Source: Zanthoxylum bungeanum (Eukaryota > Streptophyta > Magnoliopsida > Sapindales > Rutaceae). Taken from it: a stretch of DNA of 64,000 bases. A model generated the notes under the pieces. It made no database searches and was not told the origin of the DNA. It saw nothing but the letters and a program-made list of their open reading frames with translations. Below, piece after piece: positions 55,625 to 64,000 of this stretch. Position numbers and translations under genes: made by a program. The DNA lies in NCBI GenBank assembly GCA_019454045.1, contig SKCR01038873.1, positions 124,001-188,000 on the forward strand, written 5' to 3'. Position 1 is the first letter of the stretch, and the number at the start of each line of letters is the position of its first letter.

Positions 55625-58038
55625 TGTAGGCACTGCATTTTTACACATATGTCCCTATGATGAGTCTCATTTTGGAGACACTACCTTTTAAGTCACGGAG
55701 GTCACGGGAAACGGACATCGGAAGGGGAAATTCAGAATAAACAAGGTTCACTGTTTTCGTTAGTGCTGCGTTCGTGTTTACGTTCGAACGTCAAACGGAT
55801 TGCGGGCGTTCGTGCCGCGTTCGAGGAAGCGTTCGAACGGTGTCGGTAATTCTGGTTTTGCTGCTAGCCTCACATCCAGCCCAATTAGCCCCCCAAAGCC
55901 CATAAAACACATCCCAACTTAAATAAATAAATATTAATTAAAACATTAACTAAATAAGATAATAATTAAATAATTAAATAATTAAATAAAACAAATACCA
56001 AACATAAAATAAACAATTACCAACTTAAACTAAAATCATGCCTAAATTAAACAAATCACACACTAAATCAAAATATAATCATGCCTAATTAAAATCAATC
56101 AACCAATTATATTCCCAATCTAATAAGATTATTCCCAAACTTAAAATATTGTATTCCTAATCCAAGCCAATCAAATATTCAACCTTCCCTATCTAGCCAA
56201 GATTTGTCCCCCCTCAATCTTTGACTTCCCTTAACCAAACCAAATCAAATCTCTTGACTTCCCTTAACCAAACCAAATCAAATCCCTTTCCTTGTCAAAC
56301 CTAACCCTTTGCCTATAAAAAGAACCCTTCACCAACCTTCTAGTCCCTAGCTACTAGCTAGTCCCTAACTCACACACAACACACATAAAAATTACAGGAA
56401 GAAGACACCTAAAAAGAGTAAGCAAAAGATAAAGAGGAAACGGCAGCGAAACCACAAGGAAACAGTAGCAAAACGGACTCAAAACAGTAAAGACAACAAA
56501 CGAGAACAGTGAACCAGTGAACCGGGAGAGTTGCGGAGCATCCACCCTTCCGACGATCGTGTACCGTACATCCGAGAGGTGATTTAAAAGGTTAGACCTG
56601 AGGGTACATTTTCATTAGCTTATTTCGTTCTTTTTATTATTATTATTGAATTCTATCCGCATGAGAGTCGTTTATGGATGCATGTTGTGGGTATTGGATG
56701 AATGAGAGATGTGTCAACTCTCGCGGTATATCGGATGGAAACCCGGACATAAATTTCATAGCCGATTCCTAATGGACGGTAATATGATCTGTACTCGGGC
56801 CACAACTCCACGTACCGCTTGAGTAAACGGCACCATCTCTCTCTCGTTGTGTTGCTTTTTGTTTATTTAGTTTTCTTTACTTGAATTCAATATGTTGCTT
56901 ATTTATGTATGATTCAATCGAGCGCATGGGCTTAGTGAGTTAGTCCAAAGGTCCTCCATTTGGGAGACCAAGAGCCGAAAATGCCACCTTTGTGACACTA
57001 CTTTGCCGCGCCGGTTGATGTGTGCCCGGTTGGATACGAGATACGTTCAATCGGGCACACTATGTTTAATATCATTGCTTTTAATTCTTTGTATGCATGA
57101 TTCAGTCGAGCGCATGGGCTTAGTATGTTGGTCTAAAGGTCCTCTCTTTGAGAGATCAAGAGCCCTAAAAGGCCACCTTTACGGCAGTACTTCGCCGCGC
57201 CCCTTTATTTTCTGTTTATGTATTGCATTCCATTTCATGCATCAGGTCCGTGTCCGTTCGAACGCGTTCACAAACGCAACTCGAACGCGCATACATTTTG
57301 CCTTATCATGCATCAGGTCTCATTTCCGTTCGAACGCGTTATCAAATGCCATACGAACGTGAGCATTCTGTTTCATTTCTGTTCGAACGCGTTTACGAAC
57401 GCTACTCGAACGTGAGCATTCTGTTTCATTTCCGTTCGAACGCGTTTACGAACGCTACTCGAACGTGAGCATTCTGTTTCATTTCCGTTCGAACGCGTTT
57501 ACGAACGCTACACGAACGTGAACACACTGAACTGAGTTTGTCTTATCATATTCATGCATAATTGCCTCTTGGTTGATCTTTCTCGTGTTATATAGCCAAT
57601 TGTATTATTTGTATTCAAGCATGATTAGGCTGTTAGCATGTTATTTGTTAATAGGTTTATGAGATAGTACTCAAGCATGATCATGTTGTTCTTAGTTTTC
57701 CATATCATAGGATTGAAATATGTTCATGAGATTGCCATGTGATGTTGCATGTTGTGATGAACTTGTTGATGTATGCATATGAATTTAGAAGCATGATATC
57801 TTTGGAAATAAATGTTATTTAAGCCTGGTTAAATTATCACATAAATCCTTTTATTACAAGTGACATAAGTAAGGGACCATTCCGAACCAACCGGTTTGAG
57901 GTCTTCCCTTGCGAGGGGTGAGTGCGGCCTTAAATCTCATTTTCCCGGTTCACACCGGGTGGCGACTCCATGTTATTTCGTACTTCCCATCTAGGCCGCG
58001 AGCCTAGGAACGGCGTCGCCCAGGTCCTGTTGTCTACA
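55625..58038 (+). mobile_element. 5' LTR of element J
   Basis: 2414 bp. TATAAAAA at 56314-56321. Contains two approximately 190-bp units (56913-57205) and the 53-bp CGTTCGAACG array. ORFs inside (57003-57362 and others) are LTR sequence. Confidence 0.92.
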
Positions 58039-58041
58039 GTC

Positions 58042-58059
58042 TGGCGACTCCACTGGGGA
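58042..58059 (+). other. Primer binding site of element J
   Basis: TGGCGACTCCACTGGGGA, 3 nt after the LTR end. The same form is used by I at 63183. It resembles the primer sites of Ogre-type elements. tRNA not assigned. Confidence 0.75.
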
Positions 58060-59240
58060 TATGAGAATTGGCCCCGAAATATTGTCTTGTGATGTTTGGA
58101 TTTATGTTTTAATTGACTGTGTCTATAGTGGGTAAAGTGAGGGTTTAATCAAAGGCATTTTAAGGCTAGGTAATGGTTTGGTGTCTTCATTCATTCACTA
58201 CCTTTCTAGAAGGAAAAGCTGTGAAGGCACCTAGATAGCCATTTACTTGTAGCCTATTGTGATGGACTAATTTGGAGGACTCGTTGTTTTATCCTGACAA
58301 CAAGCGATAAGAGCCTAAGAGGCTTGGGTATTTAAGTGAGCCTCGCTCCACCTTCCCTCTGGGGGATCTACAACGGGAAATCCATTTGACAGTCCGTCAC
58401 ACACCATAGCTCATTGGCACGTACCTTAGTGTATAAAAAGGGGTGCGCTCACTTGGTTGCTCGAACCCTTGAGTGGGGAGACCTAGTTGTGGGCCATCCT
58501 TCGCCGGTGAGAGCCTTTGTCTATACTCTTACTAACCCACCCATAGACCGGGTTGGCTAAAGTAACAATTATTTCTTTGAATATGTGCTTGTGGACCATC
58601 CTCATTTGGATGCAGTTGGACTATTGTCAGAAATGCGGGCTTGTTGGGCCATTTAAAACTGGGGCAGTTCGTACCTTATGACTATTAGGCCAAAAGCTTC
58701 TGAAATGTTGATGAGCCATTGTAGAAATTATTGTTGTATGTTTGCATTATCTTTCTTTGTGCTTGTGTTCGGAACATTACCATTTGGATTTAGTTGGACT
58801 CCTTGTCATGAGATGTGAACTCGTTGGGCCATTTAAACTGGGACGAGTCCACTCCTATGGCAGTTAGCCCAAAAACTTCTAAAATGATGATGGGCCGATT
58901 TGTGTGCAAATTTTAAAGAGTTGATATATTTCTTGTATCACATGCATCACATGTATCACATGCACCTCATGCATACATGTACCATGTTAACCCAATTTTG
59001 TCTTGAAAGCCATCATAGATGCATGTTGGTTAGGGAAGATGACAGACTTGTCAAAAGACCAAGCAGCCACCAAGAATACTGGCAGAAGACCTAGCTCAAT
59101 GGGATAGGAAACCCAATCATGCATGCATGCATACACGTAACACATTTTGCATCCCTTTTGTGTTTGTTCTGTTTTGTAATAACAGGTTTCAGAAGAGAAA
59201 AAGAGAAAGCGGCAAAGACAAGACAACCAGAATCAGTAAC
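58060..59240 (+). other. Leader region of element J
   Basis: Non-coding, collinear with the start of I's interior (63201-64000). Contains two related segments (58585-58690 and 58765-58870), each with TTTGGAT.CAGTTGGAC, GGGCCATTTAAA and TGGGCC. No gag found. Confidence 0.7.
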
Positions 59241-59720
59241 ATATGAGTAGTAGTTTTGGGGATGAGTCCCAGGCCGAGGCCCACATCAGCAGAATTTTGG
59301 AATGAATCCAGGGAATGAATCCCAGGGTCGAGGCCCACATCAGCAGAATTTTGGAATGGATCCAGTGAATGAATCCCAGGGCCGAGGCCCGCATCAGTAA
59401 AATTTTGGAATGAATCCGAGGGTCGAGGCCCACATCAGCATCAATCTGGGGGCGAGGCCCACGACAGTAGCAGTAGGGGCCGAGGCCCACTTCAGCAATC
59501 AGTTTTGGGGATGAGTCCCAAGGGTCGAGGCCCACATCAGCATCAATCTGGGGGCGAGGCCCATGTCAGTAGCAGTTGGGGCCGAGGCCCACTTCAACAT
59601 TAGTTTTGGGGATGAGTCCCAGGGTCGAGGCCCACATCAAACACAGTTTGGGAATGAGTCCCAGGGTCGAGGCCCACATTACATCAGTATTAGTCTTGCC
59701 GGGTATGGCATTCTGGGGGC
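59240..59720 (+). repeat. GGCCGAGGCCCACATCAGCA repeats in element J
   Basis: About ten irregular units built around GGGATGAGTCCCAGGG and CGAGGCCCACATCAGCA, with spacings of 40-70 bp. GGGAxGAGTCCC can form a small hairpin. Confidence 0.85.
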
Positions 59721-59739
59721 GAGGCACACATTACATCAT

Positions 59740-60038
59740 ATCAGTTCTGCCGAGAATGGCACTCCGAGAATGGAGATATGGTCCGGGAATGGACAGTTCA
59801 AGAATGAACAAGCCGAGAATGGAAATCCAAGAATGGAGCAGAGTTCAAGAATGAACAAGTCGGAAATGACACTCCGAGAATGAAGATATGGTCCGGGAAT
59901 GGACAGTTCAAGAATGAACAAGCCGGGAATGGCACTCCAAGAATGGAAGCACGGTTCGGGAATGAACCACCTCACAGTAACGGTTCGGGAATGAACCACC
60001 TTACAGAACGGTCCGGGAATGGACCACCTTACAGTAAC
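59740..60038 (+). repeat. GGGAATGGACAGTTCAAGAATGA-type repeats in element J
   Basis: Irregular short repeats of (C)CGAGAATGG / CGGGAATG with spacers, including one near-exact duplication of about 50 bp (59768-59818 and 59886-59936). Confidence 0.75.
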
Positions 60039-60570
60039 AATTCAGGGAACAAGACCCTCAGCTCAAAATGGGAACAAGACCCACGGGAACAAAACCCACC
60101 ACTCAACAATTCAGGGAACAAGACCCTCAGCTCAAAATGGGAACAAGACCCACGGGAACAAAACCCACCACTGAACAATTCAGGGAACAAGACCCTCAGC
60201 TCAAAATGGGAACAAGACCCACGGGAACAAAACCCACCACTCAACAATTCAGGGAACAAGACCCTCAGCTCAAAATGGGAACAAGACCCACGGGAACAAA
60301 ACCCACCACTCAACAATTCAGGGAACAAGACCCTCAGCTCAAAATGGGAACAAGACCCACGGGAACAAAACCCACCACTGGACAATTCAGGGAACAAGAC
60401 CCTCAGCTCAAAATGGGAACAAGACCCACGGGAACAAAACCCAACACTCAACAATTCAGGGAACAAGACCCTCAGCTCAAAATGGGAACAAGACCCACGG
60501 GAACAAAACCCACCACTGAACAATTCAGGGAACAAGACCCTCAGCTCAAAATGGGAACAAGACCCTCAGC
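60039..60570 (+). repeat. 69-bp tandem array, 7.7 copies (element J)
   Basis: Units start at 60039, 60108, 60177 and so on. Each holds AATTCAGGGAACAAGACCC, TCAGCTCAAAATGGG and AACAAGACCCACGGG. Units differ by one or two bases. Because 69 is a multiple of three, several frames are open on both strands and mimic repeat proteins. I do not call these as genes. Confidence 0.95.
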
Positions 60571-60740
60571 TCACTTCGGGAATGAACCAGGGGTCGCAGC
60601 ACCTCACCACCAAATCAACGCAACAATACATGGTAAGTCAAGTGGCAGCTGGCGAGCCAGGTAAGTAGAAATGCATTGCATAACTTTGATAGGATTGTCA
60701 CTGTTGCACATTACACAAGTCCCATCAAAGTGGGGGCGAC

Positions 60741-63152
60741 TGTAGGCACTGCATTTTTACACATATGTCCCTATGATGAGTCTCATTTTGGAGACACTAC
60801 CTTTTAAGTCACGGAGGTCACGGGAAACGGACATCGGAAGGGGAAATTCAGAATAAACAAGGTTCACTGTTTTCGTTAGTGCTGCGTTCGTGTTTACGTT
60901 CGAACGTCAAACGGATTGCGGGCGTTCGTGCCGCGTTCGAGGAAGCGTTCGAACGGTGTCGGTAATTCTGGTTTTGCTGCTAGCCTCACATCCAGCCCAA
61001 TTAGCCCCCCAAAGCCCATAAAACACATCCCAACTTAAATAAATAAATATTAATTAAAACATTAACTAAATAAGATAATAATTAAATTAATTAAATAATT
61101 AAATAAAACATATACCAAACATAAAATAAACAATTACCAACTTAAACTAAAATCATGCCTAAATTAAACAAATCACACACTAAATCAAAATATAATCATG
61201 CCTAATTAAAATCAATCAACCAATTATATTCCCAATCTAATAAGATTATTCCCAAACTTAAAATATTGTATTCCTAATCAAGCCAATCAAATATTCAACC
61301 TTCCCTATCTAGCCAAGATTTGTCCCCCCTCAATCTTTGACTTCCCTTAACCAAACCAAATCAAATCTCTTGACTTCCCTTAACAAAACCAAATCAAATC
61401 CCTTTCCTTGTCAAACCTAACCCTTTGCCTATAAAAAGAACCCTTCACCACCTTCTAGTCCCTAGCTACTAGCTAGTCCCTAACTCACACACAACACACA
61501 TAAAAATTACAGGAAGAAGACACCTAAAAAGAGTAAGCAAAAGATAAAGAGGAAACGGCAGCGAAACCACAAGGAAACAGTAGCAAAACAGACTCAAAAC
61601 AGTAAAGACAATGAACGAGAACAGTGAACCAGTGAACCGGGAGAGTTGCGGAGCATCCACCCTTCCGACGATCGTGTACCGTACATCCGAGAGGTGATTT
61701 AAAAGGTTAGACCTGAGGGTACATTTTCATTAGCTTATATTCGTTCTTTTTATTATTATTATTGAATTCTATCCGCATGAGAGTCGTTTATGGATGCATG
61801 TTGTGGGTATTGGATGAATGAGAGATGTGTCAACTCTCGCGGTATATCGGATGGAAACCCGGACATAAATTTCATAGCCGATTCCTAATGGACGGTAATA
61901 TGATCTGTACTCGGGCCACAACTCCACGTACCGCTTGAGTAAACGGCACCATCTCTCTCTCGTTGTGTTGCTTTTTGTTTATTTAGTTTTCTTTACTTGA
62001 ATTCAATATGTTGCTTATTTATGTATGATTCAATCGAGCGCATGGGCTTAGTGAGTTAGTCCAAAGGTCCTCCATTTGGGAGACCAAGAGCCGAAAAGGC
62101 CACCTTTGTGACACTACTTTGCCGCGCCGGTTGATGTGTGCCCGGTTGGATACGAGATACGTTCAATCGGGCACACTATGTTTAATATCATTGCTTTTAA
62201 TTCTTTGTATGCATGATTCAGTCGAGCGCATGGGCTTAGTATGTTGGTCTAAAGGTCCTCTCTTTGAGAGATCAAGAGCCCCAAAAGGCCACCTTTACGG
62301 CAGTACTTCGCCGCGCCCCTTTATTTTCTGTTTATGTATTGCATTCCATTTCATGCATCAGGTCCGTGTCCGTTCGAACGCGTTCACAAACGCAACTCGA
62401 ACGCGCATACATTTTGCCTTATCATGCATCAGGTCTCATTTCCGTTCGAACGCGTTATCAACGCCATACGAACGTGAGCATTCTGTTTCATTTCTGTTCG
62501 AACGCGTTTACGAACGCTACTCGAACGTGAGCATTCTGTTTCATTTCCGTTCGAACGCGTTTACGAACGCTACTCGAACGTGAGCATTCTGTTTCATTTC
62601 CGTTCGAACGCGTTTACGAACGCTACACGAACGTGAACACACTGAACTGAGTTTGTCTTATCATATTCATGCATAATTGCCTCTTGGTTGATCTTTCTCG
62701 TGTTATATAGCCAATTGTATTATTTGTATTCAAGCATGATTAGGCTGTTAGCATGTTATTTGGTTAATAGGTTTATGAGATAGTACTCAAGCATGATCAT
62801 GTTGTTCTTAGTTTTCCATATCATAGGATTGAAATATGTTCATGAGATTGCCATGTGATGTTGCATGTTGTGATGAACTTGTTGATGTATGCATATGAAT
62901 TTAGAAGCATGATATCTTTGGAAATAAATGTTATTTAAGCCTGGTTAAATTATCACATAAATCCTTTTATTACAAGTGACATAAGTAAGGGACCATTTCG
63001 AACCCAACGGTTTGAGGTCTTCCCTTGCGAGGGGTGAGTGCGGCCTTAAATCTCATTTTCCCGGTTCACACCGGGTGGCGACTCCATGTTATTTCGTTCT
63101 CCCAACTAGGTCGCGAGCCTAGAAAAGCGTCGCCCAGGTCCTGTGTCCCACA
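60741..63152 (+). mobile_element. 3' LTR of element J
   Basis: 2412 bp, nearly identical to 55625-58038. Preceded by AAAGTGGGGGCGAC, the polypurine tract, and followed by GTCGC. Confidence 0.92.
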
Positions 63153-63157
63153 GTCGC

Positions 63158-64000
63158 CCCAGATTCCTGTGTTCCCACAGTCTGGCGACTCTACTGGGGA
63201 TAGAGAATCGGCCCCGAATATTGTCTTGTAATGATTGGATTTATGTTTTAATTGACCGTGTCTATAGTGGATAAAGTGAGGGTTTAATCAAATGCATTTT
63301 GAGGCTAGGTAATGGTTTGGTGTCTTCCTTCATTCATTACCTTTCTAGAAGGAAAATATGTGAAGGCACCTAGATAGCCATCTACTTGTAGCCTATTGTG
63401 ATGGACTAATTTGGAGGACTCGTTGTTTATTCCTGACAACAAGCGATAATAGCCTAAGAGGCTTGGGTATTTAAGTGAGCCTCGCTCCACCTTCCCTCTG
63501 GGGGATCTACAACGGGAAATCCATTTGACAGTCCGTCACACACCATAGCTCATTGGCACGTACCTTAGTGTATAAAAAAGGGTGCGCTCACTTGGTTGCT
63601 CGAACCCTTGAATGGGGAGACCTAGTTGTGGGCCATCCTTCGCCGGTGAGAGCCTTTGTCTATACTCTTGCTAACCCACCCATAGACCGGGTTGGCTAAA
63701 GTAACAATTATTTCCTTGAATATGTGCTTGTGGACCATCCTCATTTGGATGCAGTTGGACTATTGTCGGAAATGCGGGCTTGCTGGGCCATTTAAACTGG
63801 GGCAAGTTCGTACCTTATGACTACTAGGCCCAAAGCTTCTGAAATGTCGATGGGCCACTTTGAAAAAAATTATTATGTCATGTTTGCATCACCTTTCTTC
63901 TATGCTTGTGTTTGGGAACATCGTCGTTTGGATCCAGTTGGACCATTTGTCATGGGATATGGGCTTGCTGGGCCATTTAAACTGGGGCAAGAACGTATTT
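63158..64000 (+). mobile_element. End of LTR and start of internal region of element I
   Basis: 63158-63179 completes the LTR of I (ending TTCCCACA). Primer site TGGCGACTCTACTGGGGA at 63183-63200. The leader matches J 58060-58870 to the window edge. No coding region yet. Confidence 0.85.

Larger units (their letters stand above)
55625..63152 (+). mobile_element. Non-autonomous element J nested in the LTR of I (7.5 kb)
   Basis: LTRs 55625-58038 and 60741-63152 start TGTAGGCACTG and end CTACA or CCACA, and are almost identical. Flanked by GTCGC at 55620-55624 and 63153-63157. After the duplication the LTR of I ends (63158-63179) and its own primer site follows. The interior of J (58039-60740) has a primer site and a leader shared with I, then tandem repeats. 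There is no gag or pol. Confidence 0.92.

Noticed and set aside
57003..57468. ORFs rich in Arg/Thr/Ser, repeated at 62119-62583
   Set aside because: LTR of J, driven by the 53-bp CGTTCGAACG repeats. Not protein coding.
60039..60570. Possible CRISPR-like array
   Set aside because: Direct tandem repeats without unique spacers, in plant retroelement DNA.
60029..60668. Long overlapping ORFs on both strands with 23-residue repeats
   Set aside because: The 69-bp unit is divisible by three, so frames without a stop in one unit stay open in all. No start context, no domain, and LTR-element interior around it.
55625..63179. Tandem LTR-interior array produced by unequal recombination
   Set aside because: The GTCGC duplication on both sides of J, and the completion of the I LTR by the next 22 bp, show nested insertion instead.

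Overview
This window is nuclear DNA from a flowering plant, most likely a eudicot. I infer this from tRNA-Asp-primed Athila-type LTR retrotransposons, Tat/Ogre-like elements, Copia LTRs, tRNA-derived SINEs, hAT-type MITEs, a Helitron, and one intact intronless U-box E3 ligase gene of the PUB22/PUB23 type. The sequence alone does not give a species. About nine tenths of the 64 kb is transposable-element DNA. I found no reverse transcriptase, RNase H or integrase domain anywhere. The Athila-like (A, B, C), Tat-like (D, E) and Ogre-like (J) elements seen end to end are therefore non-autonomous or gutted.

Layout. (1) 1-5913: minus-strand Athila-type element G, cut by the window edge, with a decayed gag, a tRNA-Asp primer site and a 2.1 kb LTR that carries a solo Copia LTR (2502-4896, duplication ATATC). 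(2) 5919-7283: host DNA with a Helitron (6390-6793) and SINE remnants. (3) 7284-30055: a three-deep nest with perfect 5-bp target duplications at every level. Element C (TAGGT) holds B (ATAAT) inside its 5' LTR, and B holds A (ATTTA) inside its internal region. A has a gag-like ORF with an Athila-type zinc knuckle. B has almost no coding DNA. C has a decayed gag and protease, then an unrecognised Cys-rich ORF, then a captured cytokinin-activating LOG-like gene in the position where Athila elements carry their env-like ORF, and a solo Copia LTR. (4) 30056-34551: host DNA with a split SINE, a MITE and the PUB22/23-like gene on the minus strand (31467-32681). (5) 34552-46135: two related Tat-type elements. 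D (minus strand) has lost pol and carries an antisense, intron-containing extra ORF broken by a hAT MITE. E (plus strand) has gag and protease, followed by about 1.7 kb of hairpin-forming tandem repeats instead of RT and integrase. (6) 46136-49446: host DNA with a MITE and two SINEs. (7) 49447-64000: a second nest, H (C-family LTR) holding K (Copia gag-protease) holding I (Ogre-like LTR) holding J (same family as I, duplication GTCGC). J's 2.7 kb interior is mostly tandem repeats. H, K and I all run off the right edge.

Across A, B and C the same non-coding modules recur in the same order: tRNA-Asp primer site; a GTCT..AGAC hairpin with a GGGAGGCAACCC box (A and B only); a U-rich tract ending in TGCAG; a variable cargo slot; an ACATTG..CAATGT stem-loop followed by an internal polypurine-like tract; then, in A and B, hairpins just before the 3' polypurine tract. 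The most interesting reading is a family of parasite-of-parasite retroelements that kept the cis-acting RNA signals, lost the enzymes, and use the former env position as a cargo bay, in one case filled by a hormone-activation gene.
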